The notes below the pieces were generated by a model. It saw only the letters and a program-made list of their open reading frames with translations. It had not been told where the DNA came from and did not search any database. A stretch of DNA of 64,000 nt from Mesorhizobium sp. (GTDB lineage: Bacteria > Pseudomonadota > Alphaproteobacteria > Rhizobiales > Rhizobiaceae): positions 62,001 to 126,000 of the forward strand of contig NZ_JANJTZ010000067.1 in assembly GCF_024710845.1 (NCBI RefSeq), in the 5' to 3' direction. A program made the translations under genes and the position numbers. This document shows positions 51,447 to 59,381 of this stretch, piece after piece. Numbering within the stretch: position 1 is the stretch's first letter; each line of letters starts with the position of its first letter.

Positions 51447-53636
51447 TCAGGCGGCCTTCACCTTCGCCCGCCGCGGCAGGTGCGCGACGACGTTCTCGAT
51501 CATCCGCATGCCGGCGTTCTGGCCGAGCGTCATGATCGATTCCGGATGGAACTGCACCGCCGCGATCGGCTCGTTGCGATGTTCGAACGCCATGATCACC
51601 CCGTCCTCGGTCTCCGCCGTGACGATGAACTCGTCGGGCAGCTGCACCGGATCGGCGAAGATCGAGTGGTAGCGGCCGACGGTGATTTCCTTCGGCAGGC
51701 CCGAGAAGACAATGCCCTGCTTGTTGATGCGGATGCGCGACGGCTTGCCATGCATCGGCACGTGGAGCTGCCGCAGCTCGCCGCCATAGCTCTCGGCCAG
51801 CGCCTGCAGCCCGAGGCAGACGCCGAAGATCGGCAGCCCCCTGGCCTGCGAACGCTTGATCGTCGCCTTGCAGTCGAAATCGGCCGGCGTGCCGGGCCCT
51901 GGCGACAGCACCACCAGGTCCGGATTGAAGCGGTCGAACACCTCGTCCGGAACCGGCGTGCGCACGGTCGTCACCGTCGCGCCGGTCTGACGGAAGTAGT
52001 TGGCGAGCGTGTGGACGAAAGAATCCTCATGGTCGACGAGCAGGATGTTCACCCCCTCGCCGACGCGCGCCGGCAGCCGCTGTGCAGCACTCGAATTGCC
52101 GGCCTTGGCCTCGCGGATGGCCGCCAGCATCGCCGACGCCTTCAACTCGGTTTCGGCCTCTTCCTCGGCCGGATCGGAATCGTAGAGCAGCGTCGCACCC
52201 GCACGCACCTCGGCGATGCCGTCCTGGATGCGGATCGTGCGCAGCGTGAGACCCGTGTTCAGATCGCCGTTGAAGTGCACCATGCCGATCGCGCCGCCGT
52301 ACCAGGCGCGCTGGCTCTTCTCGTTCTGCTCGATGAAGCGCATGGCCCACAGCTTCGGCGCGCCGGTGACGGTCACTGCCCAGGCGTGGCTGAGGAACGC
52401 GTCGAACGCATCCATGTCCTCGCGCAGCCGGCCTTCGATATGGTCGACCGTGTGGATCAGCCGCGAATACATCTCGATCTGGCGCCGGCCGATGACCTTG
52501 ACCGACCCCGGCTCGCAGACTCTGCTCTTGTCGTTGCGGTCGACGTCCGAGCACATCGTCAGCTCGGACTCATCCTTCTTCGAATTCAACAGCTTGAGGA
52601 TCTGTTCCGAATCCGAGATCGCGTCGTCGCCGCGGCGGATCGTGCCGGAGATCGGGCAGGTCTCGACACGGCGGCCGTTGACCCGCACGAACATCTCCGG
52701 CGAAGCGCCGATCAGGTATTCGTTGTCGCCGAGATTGATGAAGAACGAATAGGGCGACGGGTTGATCGCCTTCAGCCTGCGGCAGATTTCCGAAGGCGTG
52801 GTTTCGCAGCGCTCGAAGAACATCTGGCCGGGTACGACCTCGAACAGGTCGCCGCGCTTGAAGGAGAGCTTCGCCTTGTCGACCAGCCTGGCGAATTCGC
52901 CGGGCTCATGGTCGCCGCGCGGCGGGATGCGGTCCGAGGCCTTGAACGGCTTTTCCTCCCCGCCGCGCGCGAGGCCTTCGGTCGAATGACCCGCGGCGGC
53001 GAAGTCGTAATGGTCGTGCCAGGCCTGGGCGGTATAATGGTCCACGACGAGGATCTCGTCCGGCAGGAACAGCACGAGGTCGCGCTGCCCGCGCGACCGG
53101 TCGAGCGTCAGTGTCACCGGATCGAACTGGAAGGCGAGATCGTAGCCGAAGGCCCCGTAGAGCCCGAGATTGGCGTCCTCACTGGTCTTGAACAGGGCGA
53201 CGATCGCGCGCAGCACCGTAAACACCGACGGCACGCGGGAGCGCTCCTCTTCGGAGAACACCCTGCCCGGCTCGGCAATCCTGAGCGCGATGAGCGATGC
53301 GGTCGCCTCCTCGACGGAAACGTCGGCGAGCGCGCCCACCGCCTTGCGGATCGCCGGCAGCATCCCCTCGCCGCGCGCGTTCAGCGCCTCGATGCGCATG
53401 GCGCGCCCGATCGCGGTGATCGCCACCGGCGGGTCGATGATCGCCGTGTCCCAGCGCGTGTAGCGGCCGGGATATTCGTAGTTGGACGAAAACACCGCGC
53501 CGCGCCGCGAGTTCAGCGCGTCGATATAGGTGTCGATCGCGCCCTCGTAAGGCGTCGCGCTGCGCCTGCGGGTCACTTCGACGCCGCCTTCGGTGACGAA
53601 GCGCTCGGCGCCATCCGATAGATGTTCAGTGCTCAT
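51447..53636 (-). CDS. trpE(G): Anthranilate synthase, fused TrpE-TrpG
   Basis: 729 residues. Component I (about 1-515) with [11 protein letters not shown] (about 319-329) and the [20 protein letters not shown] block (about 356-375); then a glutamine amidotransferase (about 535-729) with the nucleophile Cys in [12 protein letters not shown] and the FHPESIMT His-Glu pair. It makes anthranilate from chorismate and glutamine. The fusion is characteristic of rhizobia and relatives. Preceded by a leader peptide and attenuator at 53673-53789. Confidence 0.97.
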   Translation of the reverse strand: MSTEHLSDGAERFVTEGGVEVTRRRSATPYEGAIDTYIDALNSRRGAVFSSNYEYPGRYTRWDTAIIDPPVAITAIGRAMRIEALNARGEGMLPAIRKAVGALADVSVEEATASLIALRIAEPGRVFSEEERSRVPSVFTVLRAIVALFKTSEDANLGLYGAFGYDLAFQFDPVTLTLDRSRGQRDLVLFLPDEILVVDHYTAQAWHDHYDFAAAGHSTEGLARGGEEKPFKASDRIPPRGDHEPGEFARLVDKAKLSFKRGDLFEVVPGQMFFERCETTPSEICRRLKAINPSPYSFFINLGDNEYLIGASPEMFVRVNGRRVETCPISGTIRRGDDAISDSEQILKLLNSKKDESELTMCSDVDRNDKSRVCEPGSVKVIGRRQIEMYSRLIHTVDHIEGRLREDMDAFDAFLSHAWAVTVTGAPKLWAMRFIEQNEKSQRAWYGGAIGMVHFNGDLNTGLTLRTIRIQDGIAEVRAGATLLYDSDPAEEEAETELKASAMLAAIREAKAGNSSAAQRLPARVGEGVNILLVDHEDSFVHTLANYFRQTGATVTTVRTPVPDEVFDRFNPDLVVLSPGPGTPADFDCKATIKRSQARGLPIFGVCLGLQALAESYGGELRQLHVPMHGKPSRIRINKQGIVFSGLPKEITVGRYHSIFADPVQLPDEFIVTAETEDGVIMAFEHRNEPIAAVQFHPESIMTLGQNAGMRMIENVVAHLPRRAKVKAA

Positions 53637-53672
53637 TCTGCTCTCCGTTCCCCTTCGAGATGTCCGGGCCGG

Positions 53673-53711
53673 AAAAATGAAAAATGGCCGCCCGGACTTT
53701 CCGCTGCGGCC
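53673..53711 (-). terminator. trpE(G) attenuator terminator
   Basis: Read leftward, GGCCGC (53706-53711) pairs with GCGGCC (53686-53691), followed by ATTTTTCATTTTT (53673-53685): an intrinsic terminator. The antiterminator pairs the same GGCCGC with GCGGCC at 53737-53742, right after the leader Trp codons. The three segments give the classical 1:2 versus 2:3 switch. Confidence 0.85.
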
Positions 53712-53741
53712 ACTGTGATTTGTACACGCGTGTAGAGGCCG

Positions 53742-53789
53742 CTAGAGTGCGGGCCACCACCAGTTCGCGTTGATCGACTTGCTGATCAT
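53742..53789 (-). CDS. trpL: trp leader peptide (TrpL)
   Basis: A 15-residue frame, MISKSINANWWWPAL, with three consecutive Trp codons, upstream of trpE(G) and overlapping the first attenuator segment. Stalling at the Trp codons under Trp limitation would allow the antiterminator. In Sinorhizobium meliloti the corresponding RNA is known to start at the trpL ATG and to act in trans; here too no ribosome-binding site is seen and a promoter ends 7 bases before the ATG. Confidence 0.9.
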   Translation of the reverse strand: MISKSINANWWWPAL

Positions 53790-53796
53790 GGGTGAA

Positions 53797-53825
53797 CGCA
53801 TAGCCGCGAACGCGGTCCTGCGCAA
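53797..53825 (-). promoter_or_regulatory. Candidate trpL promoter, leaderless
   Basis: -35 TTGCGC (53820-53825), 17-base spacer, -10 TATGCG (53797-53802); the A of the trpL ATG is at +8 from the end of the -10, i.e. at or next to the transcription start. Architecture matches that at leuL. Confidence 0.55.
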
Positions 53826-53842
53826 CTGGAGAATCGTGTCGC

Positions 53843-54217
53843 CTACGCCGTCGCCGCCCGTGTCCGCAGCACGGTGAACAGGAAGGTCAGCATCGACAGC
53901 AGCGCCGCGAAGGAGCCGAGGATGGCGAGAAGCTCGGTCCGTTGCTGGATCGCCAGGATGATCCCGGGGAACATCAGCCAGACGGCGGCCGTCGCCAGCG
54001 CGAAGTGCACCTTCGCCAGCGGGCTGGCCGCGGCCGACGGCACCAGATGGTAGTAGACGCCGAACAGCCCCATCGTCACCCAGCCGACCAGGTTCAGGTG
54101 CGCATGGGCGGATGCGAGCGTGTGATCGTGCGACGCCGACATCCAGATGCCGAACAGCATGCCGCAGGTGACATAGACCACGGCCGAACCGAAAAACCAG
54201 AATGCAACTCCCCGCAT
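53843..54217 (-). CDS. Small haem-copper oxidase subunit I-like membrane protein
   Basis: 124 residues with four membrane segments (about 4-24, 38-58, 70-90 and 97-117). The AHAHLNLVGWVTMGLFGVYYHL stretch (about 37-58; core AHAHLNLVGW) resembles the haem-ligand helix of oxidase/NO-reductase subunit I, with nearby His residues at DH and HAH. It is only about a quarter of a subunit I, so not a complete oxidase. It may be a haem-binding or accessory protein; such short homologues are annotated in rhizobia as cytochrome oxidase-like. Divergence from nearby genes gives no partner. Confidence 0.7.
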   Translation of the reverse strand: MRGVAFWFFGSAVVYVTCGMLFGIWMSASHDHTLASAHAHLNLVGWVTMGLFGVYYHLVPSAAASPLAKVHFALATAAVWLMFPGIILAIQQRTELLAILGSFAALLSMLTFLFTVLRTRAATA

Positions 54218-54314
54218 ATCCCCCTCCGATGCAGATTTTACCCCGGAGGAATGAATAACTCCGAGTCAAGCGAAACGCCATCGCGGCGGAGGCTTGTCCG
54301 ACCGGATTTTCTGT

Positions 54315-55028
54315 TCAGTTTTCCTGCCGGTCGCGCCAGCGGCTCAATGCGGCGACCATGAGCCAGGAGAGGCTCGCCCAGGCGACCCCGAAGGCCCAGC
54401 CGGCGGCGACATCGCTCGGCCAGTGTACGCCGAGATAGACCCGGCTGATGCCGATCGAGACCGTGAGCAGCAGCGCGACCGCGAGCACATAGACCCGGAT
54501 CGGCGTCGAATCGACCAGCCTGACGATCAGCGAGGCGAGCGTCAGGTAGACGACCGCGCTCATCGCGGCATGGCCGCTCGGAAAACTCGCCGTGTGCACC
54601 GTCACGAGTTGCTCCACCAGATCGGGGCGAGGCCTGTCATAGGCGAGCTTGAGCAGCTGGCTCACCGCCGTTCCCGACACGATCGCCAGCACCGTAAACA
54701 GCGCCGGCCCGAACATGCGCGCGATCAGCAGATAGAAGACCACGAGCGCCACGATGATCGTCAGCAGCGGATACCCGCCGAGTGCCGTCAGTTCGGCCAT
54801 GAATTCGCGGAACCAGGGCGGGCCGAGCGGCGTCGCGAGATCGTCCGGCCGGCGAAAGGCCATGAGCAGCGCCCGGTCGTAACTGTCGAACTCCGCTTCC
54901 GACACCTCGTCGGCGATCTGCAGGAAGGCGTACGCGCCCGCCCCGGCGATCGCGGTGAGGACGAAGGGCGCGGAGGTGACGCGCAGGTCGCGAAGGCCGC
55001 GGACGAGGTCGGTGATACGGTTCTTCAT
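54315..55028 (-). CDS. PAP2-family phosphatase, membrane-bound
   Basis: 237 residues with six membrane segments. The three PAP2 motifs are intact: KLAYDRPRP (about 141-149), FPSGHAAMS (about 163-171) and SRVYLGVHWPSDV (about 209-221). Such enzymes dephosphorylate lipid phosphates such as undecaprenyl pyrophosphate or phosphatidic acid. Start at ATG 55028; an upstream extension to 55103 is not supported. Single gene. Confidence 0.93.
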   Translation of the reverse strand: MKNRITDLVRGLRDLRVTSAPFVLTAIAGAGAYAFLQIADEVSEAEFDSYDRALLMAFRRPDDLATPLGPPWFREFMAELTALGGYPLLTIIVALVVFYLLIARMFGPALFTVLAIVSGTAVSQLLKLAYDRPRPDLVEQLVTVHTASFPSGHAAMSAVVYLTLASLIVRLVDSTPIRVYVLAVALLLTVSIGISRVYLGVHWPSDVAAGWAFGVAWASLSWLMVAALSRWRDRQEN

Positions 55029-55148
55029 GTCTGCCTTTATCCCGTCAGGATGCATTTGACATACGCGCCAACGGCAATGCTGGGCAATGCGGCTGCGCGT
55101 CATCGACCTTGCGCAAGAAGTCGGCGGCGAAAAAAATCTGCGGTAAAC

Positions 55149-55177
55149 TGTCGAATGCGGGAAGCTCCGCGCGACAT
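55149..55177 (+). promoter_or_regulatory. Candidate ECF42-type promoter of the DGPF/sigma operon
   Basis: TGTCGA (55149-55154) and CGACAT (55172-55177) separated by 17 bases, about 40 bases before the DGPF gene's start. ECF42 sigma factors are reported, as I recall, to use a TGTCGA -35 and a CGA-containing -10. The position before the operon encoding such a sigma factor suggests autoregulation. Confidence 0.6.
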
Positions 55178-55216
55178 TCGTCCGGCACGCAAACGTGGCC
55201 GGAAAGGAACATCACC

Positions 55217-55579
55217 ATGCAATACATGCTTCTCATTCACGTCGACGAAACGAAAATGCCCAAGGTCCCCACCGACGAGACCTATCAGATGGCTGCGGCC
55301 TACAACGCCTATACCGAGGCGCTGAGGAAGGCGGGCGTCCTTCTGGCGGGCGAAAGGCTGAAGCCGTCCGGGACCGCGGCCGCCGTGCGGGTTCGCGCCG
55401 ATAGGACGGAGGTGCTCGACGGGCCCTTCGCCGACACGAAGGAACAGCTCGGCGGCTATTATCTGATCGAGGCGCCGGACATGGATGCGGCCGTGCAGTG
55501 GGCCGCCCGCTGCCCCGGGTCCTCCACCGGCACGGTCGAGGTGCGCGAGGTATGGCCAGCCATGGCCCCTGCCAATTGA
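55217..55579 (+). CDS. YciI-like DGPF-motif protein
   Basis: 120 residues, one YciI-like ferredoxin-fold domain. The LDGPFADTKEQLGGYYLIE segment (about 68-86) carries the DGPF motif that names the proteins co-encoded with ECF42 sigma factors. Biochemical role unknown; YciI folds bind small ligands. AAAGGA precedes ATG 55217. Its 3' end overlaps the sigma-factor gene by 28 bases, giving an operon. A candidate promoter matching the sigma factor's expected specificity lies upstream. Confidence 0.92.
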   Translation: MQYMLLIHVDETKMPKVPTDETYQMAAAYNAYTEALRKAGVLLAGERLKPSGTAAAVRVRADRTEVLDGPFADTKEQLGGYYLIEAPDMDAAVQWAARCPGSSTGTVEVREVWPAMAPAN

Positions 55580-56835
55580 ACGCCGACGGCCCGGCTTCGG
55601 CGGCGCGGGCGGCGGCCGAACGCGCCGCCCGCGACAGCTACGGCCGGCTGGTCGCCTATCTCGCGGCTCACACGCGCGACATCGCCGGCGCGGAGGACGC
55701 GCTGGCGGATGCGTTCGCAAGTGCGCTCGCCCAGTGGCCGACGAGCGGCGTGCCGCAGAAGCCCGAGTCCTGGCTGCTTGCCGTCGCCCGCCGCAGGCAG
55801 GTCGACGCCAGCCGCAGGCGGCGCACGGCCGATGCCGCGAGGGAGCATGTCGCCATGATCGAGGACGAGCGCAGCGGCATCGCGGCGGAAGAGGGCTTTC
55901 CCGACGAACGGCTGAAGCTGATGTTCGTCTGCGCGGCTCCGGAGATCGAACCGGCGATGCGCGCGCCGCTGATCCTGCAGACCCTGCTGGGCTTCGACGC
56001 CGCCACCATCGGCGCCGCCTTTCTGGTGTCTCCATCGACCATGGGCCAGCGCCTGGTCCGCGCCAAGGCGCGCATACGGCAGAACGCGATACCGTTTCGG
56101 ATTCCCGACCGGTCGGAAATGCCCGGGCGCCTCGATGCCGTTCTCGCCGCGATTTACACCGCCTTTGCCGAGGGATGGAGCGACGCGGCGGGCGCCGATC
56201 CTCGGCGAACGAATCTGGCAAGCGAAGCGATCTGGCTCGGGCGCGTGCTCACCTCGCTCATGCCCTCCGAACCGGAGGTGCTTGGCCTTCTCGCGCTGAT
56301 GCTCTTCGCGGACGCCCGCGGCACCTCCCGGCGGACAGCCGCCGGTGCCTACGTGCCCTTGGCTGACCAGGATGTCGCCACCTGGAACGGCGATCTGATC
56401 GACGAGGCCGAATCGCTGCTCCTTCGCGCCAGCCGCTTTCGCACTTTCGGCCGCTATCAGATCGAAGCGGCGGTGCAGTCGGCGCATTGCGCGCGCAGGC
56501 GGACGCAGCGCATCGACTGGCCTGCGATCCGCACGCTCTACGAGGCGCTGGCGCAGATCTGCCCCTCCCCGGTCGTCTCGGTCAATCTGGCTGTCGCGGT
56601 TGCCGAGACCGATGGTCCCGCAGCCGGCCTGGCACATCTGGCCGGTGTCGCGGACGATGCGCGGCTGACGGACTATCAGCCCTATTGGGCGGCGCGTGCC
56701 GACCTCCTCGCCCGATGTGGCGATTTTGCCGAGGCGCGGCGCGCCTATGACCGCGCGTCCGGCCTGCAGAGCGACCCGGCTGTCCGGGCGTTTCTGATGG
56801 CGCGCCGCGAGCGGCTCGGTGCCAGCCTCAACTGA
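55552..56835 (+). CDS. ECF42-type RNA polymerase sigma factor with C-terminal extension
   Basis: 427 residues, far longer than ordinary ECF factors. Sigma region 2 (about 24-90, with AEDALADAFASALAQWP), region 4 (about 120-170) and a long alpha-helical C-terminal region (about 185-420: DUF6596 then TPR-like repeats, e.g. SVNLAVAVAETDGPAAGLAH), which defines ECF42 proteins. No anti-sigma factor gene is adjacent; the extension is thought to control activity. It probably acts on the promoter at 55149-55177. The start at 55552 overlaps the DGPF gene; start choice is uncertain because no good ribosome-binding site is spaced properly. Confidence 0.9.
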   Translation: MASHGPCQLNADGPASAARAAAERAARDSYGRLVAYLAAHTRDIAGAEDALADAFASALAQWPTSGVPQKPESWLLAVARRRQVDASRRRRTADAAREHVAMIEDERSGIAAEEGFPDERLKLMFVCAAPEIEPAMRAPLILQTLLGFDAATIGAAFLVSPSTMGQRLVRAKARIRQNAIPFRIPDRSEMPGRLDAVLAAIYTAFAEGWSDAAGADPRRTNLASEAIWLGRVLTSLMPSEPEVLGLLALMLFADARGTSRRTAAGAYVPLADQDVATWNGDLIDEAESLLLRASRFRTFGRYQIEAAVQSAHCARRRTQRIDWPAIRTLYEALAQICPSPVVSVNLAVAVAETDGPAAGLAHLAGVADDARLTDYQPYWAARADLLARCGDFAEARRAYDRASGLQSDPAVRAFLMARRERLGASLN

Positions 56836-56851
56836 TCGCGCTTGCCGGATC

Positions 56852-57391
56852 TCACGCCCGCCCCAGCCCCATCCGTCCGAGCAGCCGGTCCTTCAAGACG
56901 ACCTGGTGATAAGCCGCCGCAGCGACATGCAGCGCCACCAGGCCGATGAGCAGCCATGCGAAGAGGCCGTGCGGTCCGCGCGGAACGATGCCCTCGAATT
57001 CCGGCAGCGGGCCTGTCGACGCACCCACAAGTACCTCGCCCGCGCCTGACAGCACGATCGTCGCGATCCCGCTGCCGCCAAGCAGGATGACGACGATGTA
57101 GAGCGCGTAGTGCACGGCATGCGCGGCACGGGCCTGCCAGCGCGGCGTCGCCGCCGTTTCGGCCGGCCGCCTGTCGGCGAAGACCCACCACAGGATGCGC
57201 AGCAGCGTCAGCGCCAGCACGGCGACGCCAGTGACCGCATGGAAACGCAGGATGTTCACCGCCCCCGGCTCGCCCGACGCGCCCTCGGCGGCGAGCCCCG
57301 AGCCGACCATTGCGAGGATCGCGACGGCGGTAACCCAGTGCATCGTCCGGGCAACTGAGCCGTAGCGGATTGCATCGCTCTTCAACGCCAT
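56852..57391 (-). CDS. Cytochrome b561-type membrane protein
   Basis: 179 residues with four membrane helices (about 15-35, 48-68, 90-112 and 145-165). Candidate haem ligands are H18 (TMHWVTAV), H51 (RFHAVTGV), H90-H93 (AAHAVHYAL) and H156 (ALHVAAAAYH). Such bacterial CybB-like proteins pass electrons between quinone and periplasmic acceptors. Start ATG 57391. Divergent from a marR-type gene over a 66-base region holding inverted repeats. Confidence 0.9.
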   Translation of the reverse strand: MALKSDAIRYGSVARTMHWVTAVAILAMVGSGLAAEGASGEPGAVNILRFHAVTGVAVLALTLLRILWWVFADRRPAETAATPRWQARAAHAVHYALYIVVILLGGSGIATIVLSGAGEVLVGASTGPLPEFEGIVPRGPHGLFAWLLIGLVALHVAAAAYHQVVLKDRLLGRMGLGRA

Positions 57392-57447
57392 GACATCCTC
57401 CTTGATCGGTGATTGCTATGGTTTTATATAGCATACGATATAAGTGG

Positions 57448-57459
57448 ATAGCAAGCTAT
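57448..57459. promoter_or_regulatory. Inverted repeat ATAGCAAGCTAT over the marR start
   Basis: 5-bp perfect arms with a 2-base centre, overlapping the first two bases of the MarR-gene ATG at 57458. A related half-site ATAGCATAC lies at about 57428-57436, in the A/T-rich region between the divergent genes. MarR proteins bind such inverted repeats to repress both directions; assignment is inferred. Confidence 0.5.
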
Positions 57460-57916
57460 GTTTTATGATCGATTTCGCTCGACGGGCTACATGACCAACT
57501 GGCTGGCCCGCCTCATTGCGCGCGCCATCGACGCCCGGCTGAAACCGATCGGCATGTCGTCCGGCTATATGCCGGTGATGTTCGCCCTGGCGCATGGCGC
57601 GGCGTTGTCGCAGCGTGCGCTGACCGAGTTCGCGGCGATCGAGCAGCCGACGATGGCGGCCACACTCTCAAGAATGGAGCGTGACGGACTGATCGTGCGG
57701 CGTGCCGATCCGGACGACCGTCGCGCCTGGCTCTATTCGCTGAGCGCCGAAGGTCTGGACAAGAGCATCAAGGTGCAAGAAGCAGGACGCGAGATCAACG
57801 AGGCCGCTCTGGCCGGCCTGTCCGGGAGCGAGCGGGAGGCGTTTCTCGCCGCGCTGGCAAAGGTTGTGAGCAATCTGGAGAGCTATCTCACCAAGGCGAA
57901 GCCGGCGGACGCCTAG
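57458..57916 (+). CDS. MarR family transcriptional regulator
   Basis: 152 residues with a winged helix-turn-helix domain (about 50-105): recognition region IEQPTMAATLSRMERDGLIV (about 62-81) and the wing RADPDDRRAWLYSL (about 84-97). Divergent from the cytochrome b561 gene, its likely target. The operator candidate overlaps its own start. The inducer is unknown. Confidence 0.93.
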   Translation: MFYDRFRSTGYMTNWLARLIARAIDARLKPIGMSSGYMPVMFALAHGAALSQRALTEFAAIEQPTMAATLSRMERDGLIVRRADPDDRRAWLYSLSAEGLDKSIKVQEAGREINEAALAGLSGSEREAFLAALAKVVSNLESYLTKAKPADA

Positions 57917-57974
57917 ATCGGTCTCGGGTTATCGCGCCGCGCCAACCTCACCGCGAACCCACGGTCCGGCCCGC

Positions 57975-59204
57975 CTATCCGGCGTCGCGCAAGTCCGATT
58001 CGGCAAACGCAACCAATGGCGGTATCACGCGGTTTCGGCCATTCTGTTTCGCCACATAGAGCGACCGGTCCGCTTCGGCAATCAGCGTGTTGAGGTCCAG
58101 TCCCGGCCCAAGTTCACCAGACGCGACGCCAAAGCTCACCGTCACATGTTTGAGGCCCCCGGGAGGCCGGTGCGGAATGCCCTTGGCGGCAATTGCGCGG
58201 CGCGTGCGCTCGGCCACGGCAACTGCTTCGGAGATCCCGATGCCGGGCAACACGGTGACGAACTCTTCGCCGCCAAACCGGAAGACCCGATCCTCGGAGC
58301 CGCGCGCCTCCGAGACCAGCACACCGGCAACCCTGCGGATGCAGTCGTCCCCAGCCAGGTGTCCGAACGTGTCATTGTAGGACTTGAAGTGGTCGATATC
58401 CGCCATCACGATGGCGACGCGATCGGCTTGGCCCTTCTTGATCATCCGTTCCACCCACTGGAGCATTGCCCGGCGATTGCCGAGCCCTGTCATTGGGTCG
58501 ACGATGGACAACTCCTCGAACACCGACGCGCGCAGCCGATCGCGCAGCGAACGCAGCCAGTTCTGCCGTTCGAGCTTTTCCAAGTTGTGTACTGCGGGCA
58601 GGGCAAAGCCGGCAAAGGCAAGGGGCAGGAATACCGAGGCGAACTTGGATTCGATCGGCATCGTGTCAACGCTCCACGCCGTCAGCCCTTCGAGCGCGAC
58701 GAGGGCAATCGCTGTGACGACCGCATAGGGGAAGCGCGGACGCAAGGCGATGACCGCGACCATCATCATGAACAGAATTCCGAGGTGATAGTTCTCGCGC
58801 AACGGATTGTCGCTGGCCGCGACGATGATCAACACCGCCACCGACATCGTCACCGCGATTAGGACTGTCAGCGATTCCCGGACCCACACGGGCGGATCGC
58901 GGGAGGCTATCCAGTAGGCGAGCGCCACAACGCCGGTGACCAAGCCAAACCGCAGCCCAAATGCCAGCCAGAACACGTCCGGCACGCAGAAGTAGTCGAG
59001 CACGATGAGCGAATACATCAGGAGGGTTGCCAGGATCTTGTTGCGCTGCGCCATGCGCACGCGCGCTGATCCGGTTTCCTCTTCGAACTGCGCCTCCAAT
59101 TGCTCTGGGAAACGCAATGAGATGCCCTTTGCGTCCAGGGCCTGGTCGATAAGCGCCAGTTTGAGTTCGGCGTCCTTGCTATCGGTCGGCGTGATCAAAT
59201 CCAT
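57975..59204 (-). CDS. Membrane-bound diguanylate cyclase (GGDEF)
   Basis: 409 residues. A short cytoplasmic N-terminus, six membrane segments (about 55-205) and a C-terminal GGDEF domain (about 240-400) with the active-site loop FGGEEF (about 332-337) and DIDHFKSYNDTFGHLAGDDC upstream. It should make cyclic di-GMP. The inhibitory I-site RxxD, normally 5 residues before GGDEF, is not canonical here (GSED). ATG 59204 is preferred; GTG 59285 would add 27 residues. Confidence 0.9.
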   Translation of the reverse strand: MDLITPTDSKDAELKLALIDQALDAKGISLRFPEQLEAQFEEETGSARVRMAQRNKILATLLMYSLIVLDYFCVPDVFWLAFGLRFGLVTGVVALAYWIASRDPPVWVRESLTVLIAVTMSVAVLIIVAASDNPLRENYHLGILFMMMVAVIALRPRFPYAVVTAIALVALEGLTAWSVDTMPIESKFASVFLPLAFAGFALPAVHNLEKLERQNWLRSLRDRLRASVFEELSIVDPMTGLGNRRAMLQWVERMIKKGQADRVAIVMADIDHFKSYNDTFGHLAGDDCIRRVAGVLVSEARGSEDRVFRFGGEEFVTVLPGIGISEAVAVAERTRRAIAAKGIPHRPPGGLKHVTVSFGVASGELGPGLDLNTLIAEADRSLYVAKQNGRNRVIPPLVAFAESDLRDAG

Positions 59205-59381
59205 CTCGCTGCAAACAGGGAGGCGATCACGCACCGTACCGATGCCGCAATAAGCAATCGTAAACCGAATGGCTCGCAGTTTCACGGGCGCCGGGGAGTC
59301 ACCGGCCCGGCGTCAGGCCGGCAGCCCCCACGGATCGATCACCACTGCCATCGCGACAACAGCGGCACGCCCTGGCAGCGC

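Noticed and set aside
51351-53621. 756-codon frame opposite trpE(G)
   Set aside because: Antisense to a complete trpE(G); composition is that of a shadow.
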